Assembly (NCBI RefSeq): GCF_023016005.1
Contig: NZ_JALKAZ010000001.1
Location: 2,108,001 to 2,172,000, forward strand
Length of the DNA: 64,000 bases
From: Erythrobacter sp. F6033
Lineage (GTDB): Bacteria; Pseudomonadota; Alphaproteobacteria; Sphingomonadales; Sphingomonadaceae
Direction of reading: 5' to 3'
The position numbers were made by a program, and so were the translations under genes. Of the stretch, positions 16,125 to 24,976 are shown piece by piece. A model generated the notes under the pieces. It did not search any database and was not told the origin of the DNA. It saw only the letters and a list, made by a program, of their open reading frames with translations. Each line of letters begins with the position of its first letter. The first letter of the stretch is position 1.

Positions 16125-16160
16125 TGCTTTGTCAAGTATACAATGCCCAAAATTTAGGCA
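16125..16160 (-). repeat. Right terminal inverted repeat of the IS1595-type element
   Basis: It starts with TGCTTTGTCA and ends with TGCCCAAAATTTAGGCA at the outer tip. It lies 24 bp before the transposase start codon. On the minus strand it contains TTGACA (16135-16130), a good -35 box for transposase transcription, as is common for IS ends. Confidence 0.88.
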
Positions 16161-16236
16161 GTTGTTGGATTCAGAATAAGCAGCGGTAAAAGCGATTCCA
16201 ATGCTTGCGCCGAGACGCCCCCTCTGTAGGATCACA

Positions 16237-16252
16237 TGGCACGATTCTTGAT
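16237..16252 (+). promoter_or_regulatory. Possible sigma-54 promoter of glnB
   Basis: TGGCAC, five bases, then TTGAT. Position and spacing match the -24/-12 element (TGGCAC-N5-TTGCA), but the usually invariant C of the -12 box is A here. It lies 48 bases before the glnB start codon. Nitrogen genes such as glnB often use RpoN/NtrC. The IS element ends only 77 bp upstream, where enhancer sites would be expected. Confidence 0.35.
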
Positions 16253-16293
16253 AGAATTGGTGTGTGTCACAAACGGACCAAGGGGTGGGGTAG

Positions 16294-16638
<345 letters not shown>

Positions 16639-16706
16639 TCCGCATTCAATTACACTCGCCTTGAGGCGGGGACCACACGCAATTCTATCAGCTGGAGACT
16701 ACGAAC

Positions 16707-18116
16707 ATGGCAAGCATCAAAGACGTCCTTAAACAGATCAAGGACGAGGAAATCGAATGGCTCGACCTTCGCTTTACTGACCCCAAAGGCAAGTGGCAGC
16801 ACCTCACCATGGCCGCCAGTGTCATGGACGAAGACGCGCTTGAAGATGGTCTGATGTTCGATGGTTCTTCGATCGAAGGTTGGAAGACGATCAATGAATC
16901 GGACATGATCCTGAAACCGGATCTGGATGCAATTTATGTCGATCCATTCTCGGCCACGCCGATGCTTTCGGTGTTCTGCAACATTGTCGAACCTTCCGAT
17001 GGCCAGCTTTACTCACGCGATCCGCGCTCGACCGCGAAACGCGCCGAAGCTTACCTCGCATCGACCGGCATCGGTGACACAGTCTATGTCGGGCCAGAGC
17101 CAGAGTTCTTCATGTTCGACGATGTCCGCTTTGAAGACGGCTATGCCGGATCGGGTTACGCGATCGACGATATCGAACTGCCGACGAACACCGGCAAAGA
17201 ATACGAAATGGGCAATATGGGCCACCGTCCACGCGCCAAAGGCGGCTACTTCCCAGTGGCGCCGGTAGACAGCGCCATGGATATCCGCGCCGAGATGGTT
17301 TCCACTATGATGGAAATGGGCCTCAACATGGACAAGCACCACCACGAAGTGGCAGCTGCCCAGCATGAGCTCGGCATAACCTTCTCCTCGCTCACCACTG
17401 CGGCTGACCAGGTGCAGGTGTACAAGTATGTCGTGCAGCAGGTTGCTCACGCATACGGCAAAACCGCAACCTTTATGCCAAAGCCGATCAAGGACGATAA
17501 CGGCAGCGGCATGCACAGCCACATGTCGATCTGGAAAGACGGCAAGCCGACTTTTGCAGGCAATGAATATGCCGGTCTGTCGGAAAACTGCCTTTACTAC
17601 ATCGGCGGTGTCATCAAACACGCGAAGGCCGTGAACGCCTTCACCAACGCCACCACCAACAGCTATAAGCGTCTGGTACCGGGCTTCGAAGCACCGGTTC
17701 TGCTCGCTTACTCCGCGCGCAACCGCTCGGCATCGTGCCGTATTCCATACGGTTCGGGCGAGAAAGCCAAGCGCGTCGAATTCCGCTTCCCGGATGCGAT
17801 CGCCAACCCTTACCTTGCCTTCTCGGCATTGCTGATGGCTGGCCTCGACGGGATCGAGAACAAGATCCACCCGGGCGAAGCGATGGACAAGAACCTCTAC
17901 GATCTGCCGCCAGCGGAACTCGCCGAAGTTCCAACCGTGTGCGGTTCGCTTCGCGAAGCTCTCGAAGCGCTCGAAGCCGATCACGAATTCCTGCTGAAAG
18001 GCGATGTGTTCAGCAAAGACCAGATTGACGCTTACATGGAACTCAAATGGGAAGAGGTCATCCGCCTCGAAACCACGCCGGCTCCGGTCGAGTTCGACAT
18101 GTATTACAGCAGCTGA
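16707..18116 (+). CDS. glnA: Glutamine synthetase, type I
   Basis: ATP-dependent synthesis of glutamine from glutamate and ammonium, as a cytosolic dodecamer. 469 residues, the standard GSI length. Signature segments: [11 protein letters not shown] near 50-60, [11 protein letters not shown] (metal Glu), [31 protein letters not shown] and the adenylylation loop [10 protein letters not shown], whose Tyr is the modification site used by GlnE. This is the GSI-beta type subject to adenylylation, consistent with the neighbouring PII gene. A strong terminator follows. Confidence 0.97.
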   Translation: MASIKDVLKQIKDEEIEWLDLRFTDPKGKWQHLTMAASVMDEDALEDGLMFDGSSIEGWKTINESDMILKPDLDAIYVDPFSATPMLSVFCNIVEPSDGQLYSRDPRSTAKRAEAYLASTGIGDTVYVGPEPEFFMFDDVRFEDGYAGSGYAIDDIELPTNTGKEYEMGNMGHRPRAKGGYFPVAPVDSAMDIRAEMVSTMMEMGLNMDKHHHEVAAAQHELGITFSSLTTAADQVQVYKYVVQQVAHAYGKTATFMPKPIKDDNGSGMHSHMSIWKDGKPTFAGNEYAGLSENCLYYIGGVIKHAKAVNAFTNATTNSYKRLVPGFEAPVLLAYSARNRSASCRIPYGSGEKAKRVEFRFPDAIANPYLAFSALLMAGLDGIENKIHPGEAMDKNLYDLPPAELAEVPTVCGSLREALEALEADHEFLLKGDVFSKDQIDAYMELKWEEVIRLETTPAPVEFDMYYSS

Positions 18117-18142
18117 TCCGAATCGGTTTCAACGAAATACGG

Positions 18143-18172
18143 GCCGTCGGGAGAAATCCCGGCGGCTTTTTT
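18143..18172 (+). terminator. Intrinsic terminator after glnA
   Basis: GCCGTCGGGA / TCCCGGCGGC stem with a short GAAA-type loop, followed by six T. It starts 27 bases after the glnA stop. Confidence 0.9.
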
Positions 18173-18435
18173 GTGCTTTGTCGAACGCGCGCGCCAAAAG
18201 GTACGGCTGCTTACGTCAGTCCAGAGTCACGATATTGGTGAGTCGCGTAATATAAAGACGCATTCAATCGCCTAATTCCGCCTTTTATTGCTTGCCTAAC
18301 AATTGCGTAACCATCTTGTCACACGATTCATAAAGCATTGGGTTAACCATGCTTTCTGATTGAGCCAATTCGGTCTTGCGGTAGATTTTACATCATGGGG
18401 CTCTGTTAGGGTCCAGACTGACATTGGGGAAAATC
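18173..18435. other. Intergenic region upstream of the autotransporter gene
   Basis: About 260 bases of AT-richer sequence after the glnA terminator. It should carry the promoter of the autotransporter gene, but no convincing -35/-10 pair stands out. A GGGGA Shine-Dalgarno sequence at 18426-18430 precedes the start codon. Confidence 0.4.
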
Positions 18436-21400
18436 ATGAAAATTTCGAATGCGCGGTTTAGCCAGCGCTCTCTTCTGGCTGGTTCAGCCACTCTTGCACT
18501 CGTCGCAGCGGCAACAGCCGTTCCGGCTCAAGCGGTGGTGCCGAATGATAACGTCACTCCCGAAGAAGCCGTCGATGAAGACGACGAGTTTAGCGGCGTC
18601 GGCATGCTCTTTCGCAATGATGGCTTTGTGTGCACCGGTACGCTGATCAATCCGCGCACGGTCCTATTTGCCGCCCACTGTGTGAATAATCGCCCCGCGA
18701 CAGATTTCGAGACGACTATCCAAACCGCTTGGTCGTTCAACGTCAATGCGCTGCCGGGTTTCGTGAATTGGATTAACAATAATTTCGCGAGCAATCCCGA
18801 TCTCGCAGTCTACAATAGCAATCGCGTTTATTACGATGCGCGTTCGCTTGATGATCCTGCTGCGCAAGGTTTCCTTGAAGCCGATATTGCGATTGCCAGC
18901 CTTGATACACCGGCAGCGAATTTGCCGACCTGGTCGCTGCTATTTTCACCGCTCCCCGATCCCGGCGCGATCGATGACGTCAACGGCACAGGTTACCATG
19001 TAAACATCACCGGTTATGGCCGCTCCGGCTCCGGCACGACCGGCGCATCACAGGGCATCGACTGGCGTCGCCGGTCTGCCGAGAACATGCTCGGCGCGCT
19101 GACGTCATTTAACGAACGGAACAATTTCCTGTTCGGCCAGCCATTCGGCGATCTTCCGCAAAGCCTCTATTGGTTGGATTTTGACGATCCCAACAAGACC
19201 AACCCGTTCGATTTCAACCTGTTCAAGGACGAACCGCTCGAACGCGAAGGCACGACAGCTGGCGGCGATTCCGGCGGCCCGCTGATCCTCGACGCGGCTA
19301 ACAACACCCTGTCCGATGAAGATCTGGTCATCGGCGTTCTGTCCGGTGGCTCACGCTTCTTTGGGGCACAGGTGTTTTCAAGCTACGGCACAGCCAGCTT
19401 TTACCAGCCGCTCTATCTCTATTGGGACTATATCGCGGCGACGAACCCATACCGTTATGTCACCGCCAAAGCTGGTGACGGCAATTGGGAAGACGCATCG
19501 CACTGGGAAACCACGCTTGATCCGGCATACCGCATCATTGATGATAGCGGCGCTGTGGTGAATGGCATTCCAACCAGCATCGGGCTTGGCCCAGAAGGCG
19601 GATCACCCGATTTCGGTGAGGTCTGCTTCGATCCCGAAGGCACCAATCCGGGCGACGGCTGTCAGGATCTTGCCACAGGAAACCTGACACCTCCGGCTCG
19701 CAACACACAAGATGTTATCGTTTCTTCGAATATCGGCCGCGTAGGCGCCGATGCTCTAAGCGAAGCAACTGGCGATAACGCAGTCACGCTTGCGGATGAT
19801 ACGCGGGCTCAATTGAGCGTTGCTCTGGACCAGCAGGTGCTGGCGCCAGAATTTGCCGAAAATGCCCCGCAGGGCATCAATGGCGGCGGACCGGAGTTTT
19901 CCGATGATGCGCTGCCCGCAGCGACTCTGGAAAACGGGCTTCCCGGTGCGTCGGACTTTGTTCCTGACAACATCGATCCAATCATCAGCACCGATGCAAA
20001 TGTGAACGTTGATCCACGTTACTTCGACGTGACATTGGGCAATTCGGGCACCACCACACTGAGCAGCGAGGTTGAGATTGATCGGCTCACCGTTCTCAGC
20101 GGAGCTGGGCTAAACATTGCCGAGGAAGGCGATCTGACCACATTGATCGATGTCAGCCAGTTTGGCGGCACGGTCACCGTTGATGGCGCGCTGAACTCGG
20201 TCGGTGATTACACCCTCTTCGGCGGCGCGCTGCAGGGATCGGGTACGGTTGTTGCGCCATTTGTCACCAACATCACTGGTGCAATCTCGCCCGGCACAAT
20301 TGGCGGTATCGACACTCTGACGATTGACGGCAGCGCCGTGCTATCATCGGGATCGACGCTGATGATCGACGTCGACGGCGCAGGCGCTTCGGATCTTCTC
20401 GCCGTCACCGGCGAAGCGAATGTCGGCGGTATAGTAATGGTCGGCAGCGGGGTGCTCAATCAGCCCGCTGGCAACGGCCAGCAATATACGATCCTGACTG
20501 CCGATGGCGGCGTGACTGGCGCGTTTGATGAAAGCAACCTGTCCGCCATTCTCAGCCAGTCGTTCACCTACGACGCAAACTCGGTCATGATGGAAATCTT
20601 GGCGGCGAGTTATAGCACGGTGGTTGACGCGAACGATCCGAACCAAGTCGCCTATGCGCAATTGTTCGATCAGAACCGTACAACTGGTCTGCTGAACGAT
20701 CTCTACGCACTCGATCTGGCCGACGCGGACACAATCCGTGCGACCTTCTCGGGACTTGCTCCTGTTTCGGAACAAGCCGTTCGTTCGTTGACGGGCATGT
20801 CGCTCAACACGATGCAGAACTTCAACAACAGCCGTCTGCATGCTGCCAATCGCAGCAGAGCCGGCGGTAAGATCGCGAAGATCGGCGCTCCGCTTGAGAC
20901 TGTGCAAATTGGCCTGATGCCAGCGACGCAGGGTGTTGGCCCCGCCGCGATGGCTATGCAAGGCGGCGATGACACCGAATTGTCTGATGCGAACATCTCA
21001 GAAGATGTCGCGATCTACGTCGCTGGCGGCCTTGTCGGTGGCAGCGCGGATTCGCTACCCGGTTTCGGCGCAAGCAGAACCGATGTCAGCGGATTTTATG
21101 TCGCAGGCGGTGTCGAATTCTACGCAGCTGAAGAAACCATGATCGGCGTTTCTGGCTATTTCAGCTCGCTCGAAGGTGATGTTATTCTTGGCCAGGAAGT
21201 TGAAAGCGATCTGATCGGTGGCTCGGTTTATGCGCGCCACAAAACAGGCGGCGGTCTGGTCATTGATGGTCAGGCGAGCTTCGGCAGCATTGGCACTTCG
21301 TCACAGCGCAATGTCCAATTCCTCGGCACAAACCAGACGCTGGTATCGGACACTGATGACACGCTGTTCTCGACCGGACTGGCGCTTTCCTATGACATGG

Positions 21401-21825
21401 AAACCGGAATCGGTACGATTTCGCCAGGCGTAGAGGGCCGGTATTCCCGCGCCTCTCTGTCACCGGTCACCGAAGCTGGTGGCAATCTGGCGCTTCAGGT
21501 GGATCGTGAAGACTTCACCAGCGCTCAGGCCCGCGCCGGATTCGACTATGAAAAGTCGGGCTCTTTCGCGAAGATCAACGGCACGGCGCAGTTTGTTTGG
21601 GAGCTTGAAGAAGGCCCGCAATTGCTGGGCGCACAATTCGCGCAGGGCTCTGGCCCGAATGCGAATTTTGTCATCAATCAAGCGGATCAAACCTGGGTTG
21701 AGCTGGGCATTGCCGCGACACTTGGCGATGGTCCTGTGAATGTGAGCTTTGGCTTTGACACCACGGTGGGCCGTGCGTCGGCGGACGCATATGCGTTCAC
21801 AACATCGGCGACTTTCCGCTTCTAA
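18436..21825 (+). CDS. Trypsin-like serine protease autotransporter
   Basis: A type Va secretion protein of about 1129 residues. A signal peptide ending near AVPAQA is followed by an S1-like protease domain with a complete triad: His about 81 (AAHC), Asp about 150 (ADIAIASLD) and Ser about 279 (GGDSGGPL). A passenger segment with GDGNWEDASHWE and Gly/Thr/Val-rich repeats (about 340-760) follows, then the C-terminal autotransporter barrel ending in Phe (TSATFRF). The barrel should insert through the BAM/TAM machinery. The ATG at 18436 is chosen because GGGGA lies six bases upstream. The same protease-plus-GDGxW-passenger design is common in sphingomonads. Whether the protease is released is unknown. 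Confidence 0.9.
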   Translation: MKISNARFSQRSLLAGSATLALVAAATAVPAQAVVPNDNVTPEEAVDEDDEFSGVGMLFRNDGFVCTGTLINPRTVLFAAHCVNNRPATDFETTIQTAWSFNVNALPGFVNWINNNFASNPDLAVYNSNRVYYDARSLDDPAAQGFLEADIAIASLDTPAANLPTWSLLFSPLPDPGAIDDVNGTGYHVNITGYGRSGSGTTGASQGIDWRRRSAENMLGALTSFNERNNFLFGQPFGDLPQSLYWLDFDDPNKTNPFDFNLFKDEPLEREGTTAGGDSGGPLILDAANNTLSDEDLVIGVLSGGSRFFGAQVFSSYGTASFYQPLYLYWDYIAATNPYRYVTAKAGDGNWEDASHWETTLDPAYRIIDDSGAVVNGIPTSIGLGPEGGSPDFGEVCFDPEGTNPGDGCQDLATGNLTPPARNTQDVIVSSNIGRVGADALSEATGDNAVTLADDTRAQLSVALDQQVLAPEFAENAPQGINGGGPEFSDDALPAATLENGLPGASDFVPDNIDPIISTDANVNVDPRYFDVTLGNSGTTTLSSEVEIDRLTVLSGAGLNIAEEGDLTTLIDVSQFGGTVTVDGALNSVGDYTLFGGALQGSGTVVAPFVTNITGAISPGTIGGIDTLTIDGSAVLSSGSTLMIDVDGAGASDLLAVTGEANVGGIVMVGSGVLNQPAGNGQQYTILTADGGVTGAFDESNLSAILSQSFTYDANSVMMEILAASYSTVVDANDPNQVAYAQLFDQNRTTGLLNDLYALDLADADTIRATFSGLAPVSEQAVRSLTGMSLNTMQNFNNSRLHAANRSRAGGKIAKIGAPLETVQIGLMPATQGVGPAAMAMQGGDDTELSDANISEDVAIYVAGGLVGGSADSLPGFGASRTDVSGFYVAGGVEFYAAEETMIGVSGYFSSLEGDVILGQEVESDLIGGSVYARHKTGGGLVIDGQASFGSIGTSSQRNVQFLGTNQTLVSDTDDTLFSTGLALSYDMETGIGTISPGVEGRYSRASLSPVTEAGGNLALQVDREDFTSAQARAGFDYEKSGSFAKINGTAQFVWELEEGPQLLGAQFAQGSGPNANFVINQADQTWVELGIAATLGDGPVNVSFGFDTTVGRASADAYAFTTSATFRF

Positions 21826-21848
21826 GCGGACAACGACCAAACAGAAAC

Positions 21849-21885
21849 GGGCGCTCGCAGCGATGCGGGCGCCCATTTTGTTTTC
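21849..21885 (+). terminator. Intrinsic terminator after the autotransporter gene
   Basis: GGGCGC (21849-21854) pairs with GCGCCC (21869-21874), extended by CGCA/TGCG inside, followed by ATTTTGTTTT. It lies between two convergent genes and may also serve the minus-strand GGDEF-EAL gene. Confidence 0.8.
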
Positions 21886-21902
21886 GGTTTAGGTTATGTA
21901 GC

Positions 21903-23852
21903 CTAGCTCGCGCGCGATACGTCGCTGGCGTCGGCGCAACGATCTGATCCATCATTGTCTCCCGCGCTATCAATCGATCGCATCAGATTTTCAGAAGTCA
22001 TCGGCTTTCCAAACAAGTAACCCTGTACGGATTCCGCGCCGGCCCGTTTAGCCATCAACAGGCCAACTTCGTCTTCAACCCCCTCAAGCAGGCAATGCAC
22101 ACCCAGTACGCGGGCCATGCCCACAAGCGATGCCAGAACTTTTTCCGCCATCGGATCGCCGGGATTTTCGACAAAACTCTTGTCCACTTTGAGCTTTTGA
22201 ATGGGCAGCGAGCGCAAATAGCTGAAATTGGAATAGCCCGTACCAAAATCATCAAGCGCGATCGGGAAACCGATCTCCTGCAGTCGATCCAGATTGGCAG
22301 TCGCTTTCGCGATGTCGGCCATCATCGCCGTTTCGGTGACTTCGAACTCAATAAGGCTGGGATCGACGCCGTGCTCTTTCACCAGCGATATGATCTGGTC
22401 GATCGTGGGATTGGAAATGAGATCATAGCTCGACAGATTGATCGATAGCGGCACCGCATGCGGCCATGAGGTTAGCTCTTCGAGCGCTTTTTGCACGACC
22501 ATCAAAGTTACGCCAGTGATAAGGCCGCTTTCCTCGGCGATCTGGATAAACCCGTCCGGCGAAACATGCCCGATCGCCGGACTATGCCAACGGACCAGCA
22601 CTTCGGCGCGAACTACTGTTTTCGATCCGAGTCTGAATTGCGGCTGGAAAACGAGATTGAGTTCTTTCGCAAGGTCAGCTTTTCGAAGCGCATCTTCGAC
22701 GCGGAAACGAGCATGGGCGGCCTGCGCATGTTCCTCGTTGAACAAAACCAGCTGGTTCTTGCCCTTTTTCTTCGCCACCATCAGCGCATAGTCGGCATGG
22801 CTAATTTGCGAACGGAAACTGCGGCCCTGCTCTACGAGGGTCACACCAAGCGAGCAGGAAATGGCGATGGTGCGCTCGTTGATCAGATAGGGTTGTGAAA
22901 TCTCGGTCAGCAGTCTTTCACAGCGCCCGATAACTTCAGCTGGATCGGTAACGCCGAGACAGATCAGATTGAACTCATCTCCGCCCATACGGCTGATGAA
23001 CATCTTGTCGTCAGCTGCCCGCTGCAACCGGACAGCAACCTCTTGCAGCAATTGGTCGCCAACCAAATGGCCGTGAATATCGTTCACGGCTTTGAAGCCG
23101 TCGAGGTCCATCAGAACCAGCCAGACATCCATTCCATTGCCGGTTTCATCACCAGCAGCGGCCCACTCTCGATTGGCTTTCTTGAGCCTCGCGAAAAAGG
23201 CTCGGCGGTTTGGCAGTTTGGTAAGGCTGTCTGAAAGCGATTGCTCTCGCAGCTCCTCGCTCAGCGCGTTGGCGTTCTCCAGTTCGTCTTCGGCTTGAAC
23301 CTTTGCGTCGGCAATCTTGCGGATGGCTTTTCTCATGAGGAGCGCGATCGACGATGCGGCGATGACGGCGGCAAATGTTAGGAAGCAATAGAGCCAAAGA
23401 GTGTTTTCATCGAGCTGCGGCGCAAATGTCAGCATTCCGACAGCCATTACCCCTTGCGAGATCAGAGACTGTTTAAAGTTGACGCTGCCAAGGCTGAAAG
23501 AAACGGCCGCGATAATGAAGTAGGTCAGCTTTTCAGGTGCGAAGCTTACGTTCAACGCGACGACAATATTGAGCACCACTGAAACATTCATCAGCAGCAG
23601 CAAGCCGTCGACCCGGTGGGCAGGTTCAGCTTTGCGCATAAAATACACGCCGAACATCGCGATACTGACAGAAATCAAAGTCATCGTCTGGAGCGCGATG
23701 AAACCGGGCCAGTCGGGCCCGATGAAATTCAACGGCAGCATCGCGCCATAGTAGAGCATCCATGCACAGAAATAGCCGCGCAGAATGGGGCGATAGATAT
23801 CGCGAACCGTCAGCTCGGCTTCCTTGCCCAATCTTTGATTGCGATCTCGCAT
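21903..23852 (-). CDS. Membrane-bound GGDEF-EAL protein (c-di-GMP turnover)
   Basis: About 649 residues. Around six membrane segments lie in the first ~190, with a short coiled-coil linker, a GGDEF domain (motif RMGGDEF at about 289) and an EAL domain. The EAL motif is EVL (Glu about 417), and DDFGTGYSNFSYL and KVDKSFV are intact, so phosphodiesterase activity is plausible. The usual RxxD inhibitory site five residues before GGDEF is missing (DDKM there), so cyclase activity, if any, would lack this product feedback. The start at 23852 (MRDRNQRL) is preferred over 23879. It would control the biofilm/motility switch, but no target is visible nearby. The cpa/tad genes are far away. Confidence 0.92.
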   Translation of the reverse strand: MRDRNQRLGKEAELTVRDIYRPILRGYFCAWMLYYGAMLPLNFIGPDWPGFIALQTMTLISVSIAMFGVYFMRKAEPAHRVDGLLLLMNVSVVLNIVVALNVSFAPEKLTYFIIAAVSFSLGSVNFKQSLISQGVMAVGMLTFAPQLDENTLWLYCFLTFAAVIAASSIALLMRKAIRKIADAKVQAEDELENANALSEELREQSLSDSLTKLPNRRAFFARLKKANREWAAAGDETGNGMDVWLVLMDLDGFKAVNDIHGHLVGDQLLQEVAVRLQRAADDKMFISRMGGDEFNLICLGVTDPAEVIGRCERLLTEISQPYLINERTIAISCSLGVTLVEQGRSFRSQISHADYALMVAKKKGKNQLVLFNEEHAQAAHARFRVEDALRKADLAKELNLVFQPQFRLGSKTVVRAEVLVRWHSPAIGHVSPDGFIQIAEESGLITGVTLMVVQKALEELTSWPHAVPLSINLSSYDLISNPTIDQIISLVKEHGVDPSLIEFEVTETAMMADIAKATANLDRLQEIGFPIALDDFGTGYSNFSYLRSLPIQKLKVDKSFVENPGDPMAEKVLASLVGMARVLGVHCLLEGVEDEVGLLMAKRAGAESVQGYLFGKPMTSENLMRSIDSAGDNDGSDRCADASDVSRAS

Positions 23853-24018
23853 CACGCCCCGCCTCCTGGCGCGATGCAACTAGCTGTTATTAATTAACAA
23901 GACGTATTATTACCGGGCTGTCTCCAAGGTTTTGAGTGGCCAGCTTTTTATCTACGCTACTCACAATGTTTGCCCTCACCCTTATTTGGGTGACATGGGA
24001 GGCCGAACGGCGGAAACC

Positions 24019-24669
24019 TTACGCCACTTTCAACATGCCGCGCCGCCCTGTCACAATGAACGTTGCAGCCAAGCCGGTGACATAGAACATTGTAAGCCAG
24101 TCGAGCGGTGCCATCGCGTCTGCCAGTTCAAGATGGGCCAGCATCATCCAACCGCCGCCGATCACAATGGTCGCGAAGTATGCGACCGCCGTGGCCTCGA
24201 TATTGACACGGCTATAGAGCTCATCCGAAGCTTTATGCGATTTCCACCCGAGCCAAGCACCGATCGCCATCATCGCAGTGGCAATGATCAGAGCAACTTG
24301 CGCGGGAACGGGGCCGGCGGGTGCGGCTAGCGCCAGCAATACCAGCGCAGCTCCCCACAGCGTCATAGCTATGGCGGAATACAGCAAGACGGCCCGCATC
24401 TCGCGAATTTCGTCGGCGTCCTCGGTATTGAGATATTTCTCGCCAAGCGCCGGTGATGCCGCCCCGACACCCACACCGATCGCGATCATCATGTAGAGCC
24501 CGCCCACCACAGCAGCGATCATTCGCGAGGCAGAAAGTGTATCGTCGAAATTGGCATCCATAAACGTCATCACCGCCGCTGCGCTGACAACGCCGGCCAC
24601 CGCACCGGAGATCAGAGGGATGACCATTTTGCGTTTCAGTGGGATTTCATTGCTGCTTGCTTCAGTCAT
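24019..24669 (-). CDS. Membrane protein of an XRE-linked pair, unknown function
   Basis: 216 residues from the ATG at 24669 (MTEASSNE), with six hydrophobic segments and short loops. I do not recognise a named family beyond uncharacterised membrane proteins that sit next to small XRE regulators. The start overlaps the stop of the XRE gene (ATGA), so expression is coupled to the regulator. The arrangement small XRE (YozG-like) plus multi-pass membrane protein recurs in many bacteria, and the membrane protein is presumably the regulated output. There is no catalytic motif, and the transport substrate, if any, is unknown. Confidence 0.8.
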   Translation of the reverse strand: MTEASSNEIPLKRKMVIPLISGAVAGVVSAAAVMTFMDANFDDTLSASRMIAAVVGGLYMMIAIGVGVGAASPALGEKYLNTEDADEIREMRAVLLYSAIAMTLWGAALVLLALAAPAGPVPAQVALIIATAMMAIGAWLGWKSHKASDELYSRVNIEATAVAYFATIVIGGGWMMLAHLELADAMAPLDWLTMFYVTGLAATFIVTGRRGMLKVA

Positions 24670-24872
24670 GCTTCCGGCTCCCAATTGTCAATAAACAGAT
24701 CGGGCACGCTCGCTTCGAAAAGCTTCGCCATGCGCAATGCGAGAGGCAATGATGGATCATACTTGTCGGTCTCAACCGCGTTGATGGTCTGGCGCGACAC
24801 GCCCAGCCTTTTCGCGAGTTCGCCTTGGCTCCAGCCATGCAGCTCACGGTGATGTTTCAAACGGTTTTCCAA
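24666..24872 (-). CDS. Small XRE-family transcriptional regulator
   Basis: A 68-residue stand-alone helix-turn-helix protein. The segment WSQGELAKRLGVSRQTINAVETDKYDPSLPLALRMAKLF is a textbook HTH_3/Cro-like domain, followed by VPDLF, which is typical of the YozG/YgzD-type minimal regulators. It probably dimerises and binds the triple operator upstream of its own start (24911-24965), giving autoregulation. It is translationally coupled to the membrane protein gene downstream. Confidence 0.93.
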   Translation of the reverse strand: MENRLKHHRELHGWSQGELAKRLGVSRQTINAVETDKYDPSLPLALRMAKLFEASVPDLFIDNWEPEA

Positions 24873-24910
24873 GACCCAACAAGCCTCTCTTTGCGCAGGC
24901 TGATTCGTGC

Positions 24911-24965
24911 CTGTAAAGAGCTCTTTACTGTAAAGATCTCTTGTCAGTCAAGGACTCTTTACAGG
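24911..24965 (-). promoter_or_regulatory. Three tandem operators upstream of the XRE gene
   Basis: Three related ~20-bp sites are spaced about 17-18 bp apart: CTGTAAAGAGCTCTTTACTG (24911-24930, containing a perfect 16-bp palindrome at 24913-24928), CTGTAAAGATCTCTTGTCAG (24928-24947) and, read on the minus strand, CCTGTAAAGAGTCCTTGACT (24946-24965). On the minus strand TTGACT with TAAAGA 18 bp downstream gives a plausible -35/-10 pair lying across the sites. This fits repression of the XRE-membrane-protein operon by its own regulator. Confidence 0.7.
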
Positions 24966-24976
24966 CGGCATGGAGA

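Larger units (their letters stand above)
13845..16160. mobile_element. IS1595-family insertion element with passenger genes
   Basis: About 2.3 kb, bounded by 36-37 bp terminal inverted repeats (13845-13881 and 16125-16160). It contains an intact IS1595-type transposase at the right end and, to its left, cargo: a HEPN-like gene, a small HTH gene, two very short plus-strand ORFs and an array of hairpins. The element separates argC from glnB. I found no clear 8-bp target duplication (left flank ATTACCTC, right flank GTTGTTGG), so the duplication has decayed or flanking DNA has rearranged. IS1595-family members with passenger genes are known. The specific cargo here I do not recognise as a described set. 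Confidence 0.85.
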
